This document shows positions 32,595 through 42,355 of a DNA stretch of 64,000 bases, in pieces. The notes under the pieces were generated by a model that had not been told where the DNA came from, searched no databases, and saw only the letters and a program-made list of their open reading frames with translations. How positions within the stretch are numbered: the stretch's first letter is position 1; the number at the start of each line of letters is the position of its first letter. The DNA lies in NCBI GenBank assembly GCA_001898165.1, contig MKTD01000039.1, positions 1-64,000 of the forward strand, written 5' to 3'. This DNA comes from Bacteroidia bacterium 43-41 (GTDB taxonomy: Bacteria > Bacteroidota > Bacteroidia > Bacteroidales > Dysgonomonadaceae). The translations under genes were made by a program, and so were the position numbers.

Positions 32595-35066
32595 TCAATC
32601 TTTTAGTAGTGTGTTTATACTCTTGAATTCGTAACCTCTTTTTTTCAATTCCCTTATCAGATCATCCAACCGGTTGTAGAGCTTATCGGTCCGCTTCGGA
32701 TCTGTACCGATATGGATCAGGAGCAGGAACCCATTCAGGCTATGCTCGTCTTCGTAGGTTAAGATACGGTTGTAAATGGTCTCCGAGGAGAGGTAATTCT
32801 TCATATCGGGCGTAGTGTAATCGGCATTGGAAGTGGTTCCCGGCGTGAAATTCACTATTTGCACACCCATCGCTTCGGCCCAATCGCTGATATCCTGATT
32901 GTACCATTCGTAGGGCGGTATGAAATAGCGGGGCGACTCTATTTTCAATCCGATCTTTCCCATTGTCCGGTAGTTGTCGTTCAGGTCTTTCTCAAACTCA
33001 GGCCGGGAGATCAGGGTAGAGTCACGGTTTTGCCAATCGGCATATAAAAGATGCTTGTTGGAGTGCGGGGCAAGGTAGTGCCCGTCCTTTTGAAGATTCC
33101 GCGCAAGGGCGGGATATTTCCTGTAGAAATCACCCGTCAGAAAAAAAGCTCCTTTTATATTGTTCTTTTTCAGCACTCTTTGTATTGTTTTGGCGCCGTC
33201 GGCAAATTCGTGTCCGGTAAAGACAAGCGACAGTTTTTTTTCGGATGTATCGCCGCGTACGATGCCGCCTGCTACTTTTTGCGGCTGTTTTGCCTGTGCG
33301 CTCAGATAACCGAGATAATAGGTGAGCGACGCCGTTCCGTCCATGGTAGGCTCGTTGGTGGAATAATCGGCGTAGTCATCGTGGTACACCACGTCATCCG
33401 ATTGGAAATCGGCATATTCATCTTCATTGGCCAGATAGATCCCTCTTAAACTGCTGAAAATCGAATGATAGATGGGGCCATCAACAATGCCGCCTGTGAC
33501 CGGCATCCGGCGGAGGTGTGTAAATGCCGAATGCGGATCTGTCGGCGTATCGCCCTGTTCGGGATATCCTACGATCATGGATGTACCCCATGGGTTACAT
33601 CCCAATAACCAGTCGCGCATGGCGGTCTCGATCTCAAGGAAGGAGTCATCCCCTGTAATTTCGTGGTACAACCTGCATTGGGTGATAAAACCCACCGTCA
33701 GGTTATTGGAGCACCAGATAAAAGGGATCCCGTTTAAAAAGGCATTCCCCTCGGCCCTCTCCTTCACGCGCTGCAATCCGGTCTTCATATTCCGTATGAA
33801 CTCTTTTTGGGCACGCAGGTCGCTGTTCTGCACCGCTAAGTGATAATTGGCCAGGTTTACGAACGGGTACCATTGGTAATGCCGTGCCGAATCAGCTCCC
33901 ATCCAGGGGGTAACAGGTTCCAGCCTGCCATAATCGACCGCTTGTTCCAGGTATTCTCTCTGTCCCGAAGAACGATACATTTCCATGGCTGCCAACTGCA
34001 TATCGTCCGCCCAGTTATCCTCTTCGTAGAAGTAAGGCGCCCCGCCGGGTGCGGTTTGGGAAACGCCGGGATTCTCAACCCCTTTGCGGTAAGCCTCTCC
34101 GGCTTTTTGAGCCAATATATCAGAAAACCTGGGATAGTATGCCGCCAGTAATTGGGATCCCAAGGAAAATGAAGAGGCATATTTGCCTAAGGTAGAAGCC
34201 ATCCCGGTACTCCTGTTCTTGTAATTGAACAATCCTTGCGGTTTGGGGCTGACAAAATAGACGGGACGTTCTTTTCCCGGGCCCCACCCATAATCCACCT
34301 TCTGCTGGTTAGGCAGTGTAAATCCCACATGGTCGCGGTCGTCGGCCAGTTGATTGAAGTAGGTATTGGAGTCGGGATTCATCTTCACCAGCCAGTCCAA
34401 CCCCCATTTGGCTTCATCCAGGATGTCGGGGATACCGTTGGCTCCTTTAAGTCCGTTTGCGTCGTACCTATCCCCGAACGATCCGGGATACCGGCTGTAT
34501 GCAAAAAGCATCTGATAGACGGCATTGGCCGACGTGGCTACATATTGCAGGTAATCCGACGCATCGTGCCATCCACCGGTGGTATTGAAATAGAGCCCGT
34601 TGCGTTTACCGTCGGGGTCACCCACGGAAATGGCGTCGTGCACGTGGCACGAATCTTTCAGGAAAGGATTGTATCCGCACCGTTGTTGGCGCATATACAT
34701 TAACGGGATATCCGCTGCCCCGGCATATACATTGTTGCCGATCCGGAAGGGGACGGATTCCACTTCTCCCGCTTTCACAATATATGTTCCGGGCGTTTTA
34801 AGCGCGGTGAAATTGAGCCGTGCCGATGATTCGAACGCCGGTTGTTTTCCCGTATTCCGGATGTCCGAGCCGGTGAATGCAACTTCTCCGGTAACCGGAT
34901 TTATGACCTGAAATTCGCGGATAGCCTCGTTTCCTTTGCTGATCCAGACGGCCATTTTTACGTCATCTTCCAGGTACCCGACCTGGTTGACCCGTATCCA
35001 TGATGATTGGGAATAGCCTGTATAGAAAACAAAAATAGACAACAGAAGTACAGTTATTCTTCTCAT
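32595..35066 (-). CDS. GH9 glycosidase fused to a NodB-like domain
   Basis: The 823-residue exported protein (signal peptide to about residue 19) starts with the Ig-like CelD_N domain (WIRVNQVGYLEDDVKMAVW). A GH9 alpha/alpha-barrel follows (about 110-600), with GGWHDASDYLQYV carrying the base Asp pair and STNEPTMDGTASLTYYLGYL carrying the acid Glu. The last 210 residues resemble a NodB polysaccharide deacetylase with APHSNKHLLYADW supplying metal His residues, but the usual TFDDG is replaced by FTGHEFADG. GH9 includes endoglucanases and exo-glucosaminidases; the locus favours an amino-sugar substrate, by inference. It opens the enzyme run downstream of SusD. Confidence 0.85.
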   Translation of the reverse strand: MRRITVLLLSIFVFYTGYSQSSWIRVNQVGYLEDDVKMAVWISKGNEAIREFQVINPVTGEVAFTGSDIRNTGKQPAFESSARLNFTALKTPGTYIVKAGEVESVPFRIGNNVYAGAADIPLMYMRQQRCGYNPFLKDSCHVHDAISVGDPDGKRNGLYFNTTGGWHDASDYLQYVATSANAVYQMLFAYSRYPGSFGDRYDANGLKGANGIPDILDEAKWGLDWLVKMNPDSNTYFNQLADDRDHVGFTLPNQQKVDYGWGPGKERPVYFVSPKPQGLFNYKNRSTGMASTLGKYASSFSLGSQLLAAYYPRFSDILAQKAGEAYRKGVENPGVSQTAPGGAPYFYEEDNWADDMQLAAMEMYRSSGQREYLEQAVDYGRLEPVTPWMGADSARHYQWYPFVNLANYHLAVQNSDLRAQKEFIRNMKTGLQRVKERAEGNAFLNGIPFIWCSNNLTVGFITQCRLYHEITGDDSFLEIETAMRDWLLGCNPWGTSMIVGYPEQGDTPTDPHSAFTHLRRMPVTGGIVDGPIYHSIFSSLRGIYLANEDEYADFQSDDVVYHDDYADYSTNEPTMDGTASLTYYLGYLSAQAKQPQKVAGGIVRGDTSEKKLSLVFTGHEFADGAKTIQRVLKKNNIKGAFFLTGDFYRKYPALARNLQKDGHYLAPHSNKHLLYADWQNRDSTLISRPEFEKDLNDNYRTMGKIGLKIESPRYFIPPYEWYNQDISDWAEAMGVQIVNFTPGTTSNADYTTPDMKNYLSSETIYNRILTYEDEHSLNGFLLLIHIGTDPKRTDKLYNRLDDLIRELKKRGYEFKSINTLLKD

Positions 35067-35177
35067 AAAACTACATTAAAAAAACAGCAAAATACTAAAC
35101 ATCCCTTAAAGACAGGGCTGCCAGATAAAAATTAGCTTTTGAGAGTTCAATTTACTCTCAAATAACAATACAAGCGA

Positions 35178-35214
35178 AAAGAGGGTAAAATCATATGGAG
35201 ATATTACCCTCTTT
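35178..35214 (-). terminator. Terminator after the SusC/SusD pair
   Basis: AAAGAGGGTAA (35178-35188) and TTACCCTCTTT (35204-35214) form a perfect 11-bp stem; read leftward it is followed by TTTTCGC. A second perfect 9-bp hairpin (TTTGAGAGT at 35138-35146 with ACTCTCAAA at 35154-35162) lies just beyond. Read-through control between SusD and the GH9 gene is likely. Confidence 0.75.
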
Positions 35215-35235
35215 AAAAATATGAGTATCAGGGTT

Positions 35236-37071
35236 TTAATTCCATCCCGGAGTTTGGGTCAAAGTGTACCCTTTATCTTTATATTGATCGATTTGAGCTT
35301 TTCCGATAGGCGCTAAATAGACCCTGTCGTCAAATGTCTGTCTATCTGCTCCTTTCTCGATCATATAAAAACCAACCATTTCATCACCATTTTTTCCATT
35401 ATAAGTGACAATAGTTCCATCTGCTTTCCTCACTCTTAGAAGCCCTACTTTCTCACTTGCCAACTGAGCAGGAAGTTCTTCCTTGATATTTATCCACAAA
35501 CCGAGTAGATTGTCAGGATATTGCGTTGCACTCATATATTTAATCTTTTTCCAACGTTTGATATCCAGCAACCGTGAATATTCGAAGACAAATTCCATTC
35601 TCCGCTCTCGTCTGATCTCCCAAATCAATGCCGAAACATCAGATTCACGATCCGGATCATCGGGTAATGAAGCTAAACTCATGGGAGCAGTTTTCTGTAC
35701 ACCTTTTGCAATAGCTTCCGCATCCAAAGGCCTATTCCTTATTTTATTGATAGAATTGTTAATGTCGGTTTGCGTAACCGCTGCGCCTCCCATAGTGGCA
35801 AGTTCTGCTTTGGCTTCAATCCAGTTTAAAAGTACTTCTGAATAACGCATTACAGGAGCGTCGTTTGTGTTGGTATTGCTTGCATAAATGGCGGGAATGT
35901 TCCCTGAATTCCAGTATGTTGGACCAGTTCTATCTATAAATTTACTTGCATACAACAATGTTGCCGACTGAACCTTAGGAACACTCTGAAATGTTGCTTC
36001 AAACCTTGGATCGCGTGTTTTAACCATGTTTCTTATATTCAGCGAATCGGCATTTTTAACTGTCGATAATTTATAGGGTTGTCCATCAACGCAGATAAAC
36101 GATTTTGCCAACGATAGGTTAGCCGATGGAATTTGACTTTCATACCCGTTCGAATAAGAGGCGACGTGGTGTGTTACACTTTGTGCCGCATCATAATGAC
36201 GATACATCAACATCTCTTTATTTCCTTTCAAATCTTGTGAACCAAATAGGCTTCTAAAATTTGACGTGATATCGTATTTTCCACTATTAATCACAAAATC
36301 ACCGGCAGCAACAGCCAATTCAAGATATTTTTTAGCTCTTGCCTGATCGTTATAATGATATTTTTGCCAGGTTCCTTCGAACAACATAATCCGTGAAATA
36401 AATCCGGCAACGATATATCTGTTAAGAACGTTATCGCCATCATTTAACCTGACATTTTCAAATGCAAACATTAAATCATCGTAAACATGATCCATCACTT
36501 CTTTCCTGGGCGTTCTATCTTTATACATCTGATCATGATCGCTCGCGTCAAAGGATGCCTCATAATAAGGAACATCCCCAAATACGCTAACAAGCCTGTG
36601 ATATTCAAATCCTTTGAAGAACCGGGCAACACCCATCCAGTGTTTATATGCTTCCTCACTTATTTTAGATTTGGAAACATTTTCGATTCTATCGATAAAC
36701 AAATTTGATTTACGAACCCATGCAAAATTCCAGTTTGGGCCTGCGTATTGTGTCAGCATATCCGGTGTTTCAGAAGTGCTTCCTCTACTTGCAGGTATGT
36801 TCGATTCAAAATTTGATTGAACGTTTGCATTAGAAAAATCATCGCTAAAGTAGTAGCCTCTCAATGGTGCGTAAGCTACTCCCCATGCACTATTGTATCC
36901 CACGAAATAATTGATATAGAAGTCATTGGCAAACAGTCGAAGATCTGTTTCATTTCTCCAATAGGTGTCGTCGATCATATTATTCAATTCTGGTCTGTCA
37001 AGCACATCGGAGCAACTACTTATTAAAAAAGCGATGAATAATATGCTACTTAATAATATATTTTTTTTCAT
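35236..37071 (-). CDS. SusD/RagB-family outer-membrane lipoprotein
   Basis: The 611-residue product has a lipoprotein signal with Cys20 (FLISSC-SDVL) followed by the Asp-rich start typical of surface-exposed SusD proteins. The body has the TPR-like SusD layout: ETDLRLFANDFYINYFVGYN, MGVARFFKGFEYHRLVSVFGDVPYY, VLLNWIEAKAELATMGG and the C-terminal EIRRERRMEFVFEYSRLLDIKRW. SusD proteins form a lid on the SusC channel and bind the glycan or peptide to be imported. It lies 11 bases after the SusC gene. Given the downstream enzymes, a peptidoglycan fragment is the suspected ligand. Confidence 0.96.
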   Translation of the reverse strand: MKKNILLSSILFIAFLISSCSDVLDRPELNNMIDDTYWRNETDLRLFANDFYINYFVGYNSAWGVAYAPLRGYYFSDDFSNANVQSNFESNIPASRGSTSETPDMLTQYAGPNWNFAWVRKSNLFIDRIENVSKSKISEEAYKHWMGVARFFKGFEYHRLVSVFGDVPYYEASFDASDHDQMYKDRTPRKEVMDHVYDDLMFAFENVRLNDGDNVLNRYIVAGFISRIMLFEGTWQKYHYNDQARAKKYLELAVAAGDFVINSGKYDITSNFRSLFGSQDLKGNKEMLMYRHYDAAQSVTHHVASYSNGYESQIPSANLSLAKSFICVDGQPYKLSTVKNADSLNIRNMVKTRDPRFEATFQSVPKVQSATLLYASKFIDRTGPTYWNSGNIPAIYASNTNTNDAPVMRYSEVLLNWIEAKAELATMGGAAVTQTDINNSINKIRNRPLDAEAIAKGVQKTAPMSLASLPDDPDRESDVSALIWEIRRERRMEFVFEYSRLLDIKRWKKIKYMSATQYPDNLLGLWINIKEELPAQLASEKVGLLRVRKADGTIVTYNGKNGDEMVGFYMIEKGADRQTFDDRVYLAPIGKAQIDQYKDKGYTLTQTPGWN

Positions 37072-37082
37072 TCTTTCTTGAT

Positions 37083-40000
37083 TTAAAAATTAATTTGTAA
37101 TCCTAGCGATCCGCTCTTGAAGACAGGTGTCCCAACCCCTGTTCTACCTAAGTTATAGTTCGTTTCGTTAAACATTGAATAGCCCGAAATTACTTCCGGA
37201 TCAATAGGCAAGCCCCTTAAATTATCTAAAGTGAAAAAGTTTTCCAAAGAAGCATATATGCGTACCTTTTGAAGCATGATTTTATTTAATAGGGTTGACG
37301 GTAGGGTGTAGCCTACAGTGATATTTTTAACCCTAAGATACGACATGTCCAATAAATATTTTGACTGGACTTGCATATTGTTACCTGTGTTACTTCCTGC
37401 CATATTGTATGGTGCAGGATAAAAAGCATCCGTTTTGTCCGGTTTCCAAAAATTACCCGCAATAGCCTGTGGCATTGCTCCGTCAGAAGCGTGGTATCCG
37501 GGAGTTGTCAGGAACCCTTCTCCCCAAATCTGCCTGCTTCCTACACCTTGCAAGAATACAGATGCATCTACTCCGTGCCAATCAGCACCTAGACGTAATC
37601 CGTACTCAAAACGAGGGGTTGAATTCCCTATTATTTCCAAATCTCCATGGTCATCCAGTAAGCGGCTTCCGGCATCTATTTCTCCATCTCCATTGAGATC
37701 TATAAATTTTACATCACCCGGGCCAAAAAAGAAATTTGAATTGTTTTGCAAGAATACCTGATATATTGGTTTGCCATTAGCATCCGACAGCTTATTAGCT
37801 GTTTTTCCAGCATATTTACTACTTTCATTTTTGGTGAGAACGATTTTCTGTGGATTACCGTCTGCATCTAGGGCAAAATCACCTTTTTGATACAATCTAT
37901 CTGTTCTATAACCCCATATTTCGCCATATTTCTTGCCCTCATACCATCCATCTACACTCTGCGTATCTCCATATTTTAATACTGTGGTTACTGCATCAGA
38001 GAGTGTTCCCATTACATTAATACCTAATCCATTTTCAAAACGATGATTATAATCTATGCTTATTTCCCACCCATCGGTTCTCATGGAACCATAATTGCCT
38101 TTCGGGGCTCCTGCTCCGAATGTGAGGGACACACCTTCACCCGGTACGATCATATTCTTTGTATCTCTTCGATACAACTCAGCGGTAATACCAAGTGAAT
38201 TATTAAACAGCCTGAGATCAATTCCCAAATTCGAACTTTCCAAATCCTGCCATGTTATATCTCTTACAACAGCAGCCGGAGTACCCACTGCTGTAGCTTT
38301 TGAGCCACCCGGTTCAAGCCAGCTAGTTTGTGACGTAGTCATGGATGGAACATATAGTCCGCTCGGAACCGTTTGGTCACCAATAATACCCCATGAGGCT
38401 CTAATTTTCATCGATGTAACTACGGGAAGGATCCATTGCATCCATGGTTCTTCGGTTATTCGCCATCCGGCAGACACTGAAGGAAAATAACGCCACCAAA
38501 GCCTGGAAGGAAATTTAGAGCTTCCATCGTAACGAAGATTTCCTTCCAATAAATATTTATCTCTGAATGCATAATTAATGCGTCCGAAATAACCTAATTG
38601 CGCCTCTTGATACGTATTACCTCCCGATGTCATTGTGCCGACAGCTTTACCAAATTGAGGGTCAGTAATGTCCGCTAAATCTGTCTTTTGAGACCAGTTG
38701 TTTTTTGCATCGTAAGTTACCCTGTTCACTCCCAACAAAAACTTGAGTGCATGGTCTTCTTTTAGATTTAGATTATAGGTAGTGGTAATGTTCAATGTGT
38801 TTGTCACCCCGTTCAATACATTTCTGTAAATATGATCAGGGTTGGCCCCGTGAGCGGTATATTCCGTTAAACCAAGTTGATAGGCAGGCATTGCCTTTGG
38901 AGTAGTTGATGGTACTTGTTGGCCTTGCTCATTTACATAAATTCTGTTCCCGTTCTCATCATTTAAGGGAACAGCGCCTCCCCATGAATTTAATGCGGTA
39001 TATCTGGTTCCTAACCGATTATTGATGTAGGTCTCATTTGCATTTGTAAAGTCAAAATCAAGTATCCAATTTTTCGTTAGATTAACAAGAGCTCCGATAT
39101 TTACATTAAAATACTTATTCTGTTGATTGGCGGTATTGGCCTGTTCAGTCTCAGAAACTGGACTACGCATAGGTTGTCCGTTTTCATATCCGAGTGGCTG
39201 AATGGGGCCCCAACGATACAAATAGAGCCATGGATCGGCTGTTGTACTATTTGTGACATAGGGGTACCTCTTATTACGATCTGAATAGATAGCACCCGCT
39301 CTAAGAGTTACGTATTTGCTGATCTCCGTACTTAATCTGATTGTTCCATTATATCTTGAGAAATCATCATGTTCCGCAGGTTTCATCATTCCCGTTTGAT
39401 TTAAATAACCTAAACCTACATTGTAGGTTGTCTTTCCACTCTTTCCATTCACTGATAAATCGTGATTAATAGTCGGAGTCCATTCCTTTATCATATAATC
39501 ATATGGATCATACGTGCGTAAACCCAATTTCCGACTATTCGCATCAACATACCAGTCCCGTCCATAGACCATCGGTTCTTCCGGTCCCATTTTGCCATAA
39601 GTGGAATGCCATGTTTGCGATTTCTCAAAACTATCCCTCGTAATTTGCCAAAAGGCACCAGAGACAGATCCGCCCACTCTTTCCATGGCCAAAATAGAAT
39701 ATTCCATCGCATCTAACATTCCCATCTCCATTTTTTTAGAAATATTCTGCCAAGCAAAATTATTTGAATACTGTACATTTACTCTATCCTGACTTGCTCC
39801 CTTCTTCGTGGTTATTAAAACCACACCAAACGCACCCTTGGATCCGTAAATGGATGCGCTTGCAGCATCCTTCAAAATAGAAATAGATTCTATATCATTG
39901 GGATTGACAATTTGTATGCTTGGTATTTCCACATTATCCAACAAAATAAGAGGTTGTGATTTTCCCTCAAAAGAGCCAATTTGTCCCCTTATTTTTATCA

Positions 40001-40856
40001 AAGGATCAGAACCAACTTCGCCACTCGGAATTATAACCGAAAGACCGGGTGTCGATCCTTGCAGTCCTCTACCTACATCGGTAATGGGGCGACTATCTAA
40101 CGTTTTTCCAACATCTACCGATGAGACTGCTCCGGTAAGATTTTCTTTCTTTTGTGTGCCATATCCCACTACCACCACTTCTTGCAATGCCTGGGTGTCT
40201 TCGAGTAATGTGATATTGAACTGGTTCTTTCCGGCCGTATTAACGGTCTGAGACAAATAGCCGATATAGGAGATATGGATGGAGGCATTGTTGGCTACCT
40301 GTAGGGTGAATCTGCCGTTAATGTCTGTGATGGTGCCATTGGACGTACCTACCTCGACGATATTGGCACCTATAATAGATTCTCCGTTAGCATCCGTTAT
40401 CGTTCCGGTAATCGTTTTATGGGTTTGCTGCACCTCCTTGACAGCCGGTTCTTCTACCTTCAGTACCTTTTTTTCTTCATTGGTCTCCGGTTTTTTTGAA
40501 ATGGTGACCTGTCTGTTGACAACAGAGTAAGTAAGATCTGTATTCTTCAGCAAAAAATCCAGGATTTCACCCATAGACTTGTTGTGAAAGGATACGTTCA
40601 CGTTCGTTGATAAACCTTTTTCGGTATTATCCATAAAGAGGAATAGATAGTCGCTGTTTTTTTCTAATTCACGAAATGCATCTTTCAACGTTACGTTCTT
40701 CAATTCGGCGCTGACCGTTTTGGACTGAGAATAGATGTTTTCAGCCGTGACGGAAAAAATGCAAAAGAAAGTGATTAAAAAATAGATTTTCATAATTTTT
40801 AAAAACTTATCATTTTTTTTCGTGGTAAATACTTTACATGTATACTTTTGTTGCAT
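37083..40856 (-). CDS. SusC/RagA-family TonB-dependent transporter with STN domain
   Basis: The 1257-residue outer-membrane transporter has a signal region and an N-terminal secretin/TonB short domain (STN, about 45-115: LKDAFRELEKNSDYLFLFMD). A carboxypeptidase-like domain follows (about 148-220: TITGTITDANGESIIGANI), then a TonB-box-like VVVGYGTQKKENLTGAVSSV, a plug with SISILKDAASASIYGSKGAFGVVLITTK, and a long beta-barrel ending in Phe. The STN domain marks transducing transporters that signal through a FecR anti-sigma factor, and fecR and an ECF sigma gene lie directly upstream. This links uptake of its ligand to induction of the locus. Confidence 0.97.
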   Translation of the reverse strand: MQQKYTCKVFTTKKNDKFLKIMKIYFLITFFCIFSVTAENIYSQSKTVSAELKNVTLKDAFRELEKNSDYLFLFMDNTEKGLSTNVNVSFHNKSMGEILDFLLKNTDLTYSVVNRQVTISKKPETNEEKKVLKVEEPAVKEVQQTHKTITGTITDANGESIIGANIVEVGTSNGTITDINGRFTLQVANNASIHISYIGYLSQTVNTAGKNQFNITLLEDTQALQEVVVVGYGTQKKENLTGAVSSVDVGKTLDSRPITDVGRGLQGSTPGLSVIIPSGEVGSDPLIKIRGQIGSFEGKSQPLILLDNVEIPSIQIVNPNDIESISILKDAASASIYGSKGAFGVVLITTKKGASQDRVNVQYSNNFAWQNISKKMEMGMLDAMEYSILAMERVGGSVSGAFWQITRDSFEKSQTWHSTYGKMGPEEPMVYGRDWYVDANSRKLGLRTYDPYDYMIKEWTPTINHDLSVNGKSGKTTYNVGLGYLNQTGMMKPAEHDDFSRYNGTIRLSTEISKYVTLRAGAIYSDRNKRYPYVTNSTTADPWLYLYRWGPIQPLGYENGQPMRSPVSETEQANTANQQNKYFNVNIGALVNLTKNWILDFDFTNANETYINNRLGTRYTALNSWGGAVPLNDENGNRIYVNEQGQQVPSTTPKAMPAYQLGLTEYTAHGANPDHIYRNVLNGVTNTLNITTTYNLNLKEDHALKFLLGVNRVTYDAKNNWSQKTDLADITDPQFGKAVGTMTSGGNTYQEAQLGYFGRINYAFRDKYLLEGNLRYDGSSKFPSRLWWRYFPSVSAGWRITEEPWMQWILPVVTSMKIRASWGIIGDQTVPSGLYVPSMTTSQTSWLEPGGSKATAVGTPAAVVRDITWQDLESSNLGIDLRLFNNSLGITAELYRRDTKNMIVPGEGVSLTFGAGAPKGNYGSMRTDGWEISIDYNHRFENGLGINVMGTLSDAVTTVLKYGDTQSVDGWYEGKKYGEIWGYRTDRLYQKGDFALDADGNPQKIVLTKNESSKYAGKTANKLSDANGKPIYQVFLQNNSNFFFGPGDVKFIDLNGDGEIDAGSRLLDDHGDLEIIGNSTPRFEYGLRLGADWHGVDASVFLQGVGSRQIWGEGFLTTPGYHASDGAMPQAIAGNFWKPDKTDAFYPAPYNMAGSNTGNNMQVQSKYLLDMSYLRVKNITVGYTLPSTLLNKIMLQKVRIYASLENFFTLDNLRGLPIDPEVISGYSMFNETNYNLGRTGVGTPVFKSGSLGLQINF

Positions 40857-40896
40857 ATCTTTGTATTGAATTTTAATTTGTTACCAATAGATTACG

Positions 40897-41046
40897 ATTC
40901 ACTTTGCAGATTTTGCTATCGCTTAATCGCAAAATTCACTTCGTAGGTTTTGCTATCGCTCGGCATAGCTCAAACTTGTTTGATCTCTGCTCTTGCTTAA
41001 TCGCAAAATTTACTTTAGTCGAATGATGTTGCCGCATTATTCGACT
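40897..41046. repeat. Degenerate 37-bp tandem repeat and hairpin upstream of SusC
   Basis: Two units starting at 40897 and 40934 share ATTCACTTYG.AG.TTTTGCTATCGCT, and the segment GCTTAATCGCAAAATT occurs at 40921-40936 and again at 40995-41010. A 12-bp hairpin (AGTCGAATGATG at 41017-41028 with CATTATTCGACT at 41035-41046, one G-T pair) follows and is bordered on its right by a run of T on the plus strand. The region forms most of the 260-base gap between FecR and SusC, where an ECF-dependent promoter is expected. Confidence 0.5.
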
Positions 41047-41116
41047 TTTTCTTTTTTCTTTTTATTTTATCATAGGCATATGCGATTGATTTAAATTAAT
41101 AATACCGATTTCTTAG

Positions 41117-42271
41117 TTATTGATAGATGAATATTGTTTCATCACTCAGTTTTTCATATTTAAAGTAAGTCATCTTTGAAAAAGCTTCGAGTACATCATT
41201 CAGGTTATCTGAAAGGAAAAGTTTACCCGAACAGGTTTGCTTATTCAGATCCAGTACCGGGTTGTATCGGAACTCTACGTTATAGTACCTTCCTATTTTT
41301 TTCAAAACCTCATTCAAGGGCATCTTGTTTAATTGCATATAGCCGTCCGTCCAACTGGTATAATCTGAAACATTCACCTGTTTGCACTGGATCAACTTGT
41401 TTTCGATCTCAGCCATCTCATTGGGTTTTAATAATACGGTGCTGTTATGACTTTTCACTTCCACCGAACCGTTCACCAGTACAACAGACTCCTTAGCGTC
41501 TTCAGAGTAGGAAGAGACATTGAAGGACGTTCCGTGAACAGTGATTTGAGAATGGGGGGTATGGATCACAAAGGAACTGTTTCTTTTCTTTACAACCTCT
41601 ATAAAAATTTCCCCTTCCACATTAATTTCTCTTCTCTTTTCGGAAAATGTACTGGGAAATTCCATTTTCGTGCCGGAGTTCAGGTGTACCTTCGATCCGT
41701 CGGCCAATATCAGGGTCGATCTTTTCCCATAGGGTACGATAAGGGTGTTCACCCGGTTATCGTTCAAACCAACTTCTTTCTGCGTAAGCGGGTTCTTGAT
41801 CACAGCGCTGTTTTTCTTTTCGGAAAGATTCAGGGTAGAATTGTTATCGATTTCCAGCACATCGTTGCCGGTAAAAAGTTGTATATTGTTATTGTCCGTT
41901 ACCCCTCCAACCGAAAACATCCCGGACTCCGTTTTTTTTGGCCCTTCATTGAAAATGAAGAAGGTAGATATTAACGTCAGCAACAATACAGCGGCAGATG
42001 AAGCATATATTCTACGCCATTTTATTTTTTTTCTTTTTTCAATTTTTTCATTCAGTTTCTGCAGCGCCGAAACTTCATTGATCTGAAACGTGCCTCGTTT
42101 GCTCCGTATCGTTTCAAACGCTTCTATAGCCTGATTGAACGGATCCCTGAACTCCTCATTTTCCTTGAGATAATTCTCCCAGAAAGCATCCAGTTCCTTA
42201 GTAGGGTGAATTCTCCAGTAAACGAAAAGGTCGTCGCACAAAAAATCTTTTTGATCCATAACTGACTTCAT
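41117..42271 (-). CDS. FecR-family anti-sigma factor
   Basis: The 384-residue inner-membrane protein has a cytoplasmic N-terminal sigma-binding part and a single transmembrane helix (about 87-106, YASSAAVLLLTLISTFFIF). The periplasmic FecR domain contains VPYGKRSTLILADGSKVHLNSGTKMEFPSTF, GEIFIEVVKKRNSSFVIHTPHSQITVHGTSFNV and a C-terminal DUF4974-type domain (DGYMQLNKMPLNEVLKKIGRYYNVEF). It should hold the adjacent ECF sigma factor until the STN domain of the SusC transporter signals ligand. The ATG at 42271 is preferred to the GTG codon before it. Confidence 0.94.
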   Translation of the reverse strand: MKSVMDQKDFLCDDLFVYWRIHPTKELDAFWENYLKENEEFRDPFNQAIEAFETIRSKRGTFQINEVSALQKLNEKIEKRKKIKWRRIYASSAAVLLLTLISTFFIFNEGPKKTESGMFSVGGVTDNNNIQLFTGNDVLEIDNNSTLNLSEKKNSAVIKNPLTQKEVGLNDNRVNTLIVPYGKRSTLILADGSKVHLNSGTKMEFPSTFSEKRREINVEGEIFIEVVKKRNSSFVIHTPHSQITVHGTSFNVSSYSEDAKESVVLVNGSVEVKSHNSTVLLKPNEMAEIENKLIQCKQVNVSDYTSWTDGYMQLNKMPLNEVLKKIGRYYNVEFRYNPVLDLNKQTCSGKLFLSDNLNDVLEAFSKMTYFKYEKLSDETIFIYQ

Positions 42272-42355
42272 CACTTGCCTTTTTAGCGCATTTACTACAA
42301 AGACTGAATGAGGAGTAAAACGGGGACAATATTAATGAATTTTAACTAAGTGATG

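Noticed and set aside
41017-41046. Terminator for fecR
   Set aside because: The T-run follows the hairpin only on the plus strand, while fecR is transcribed leftward.
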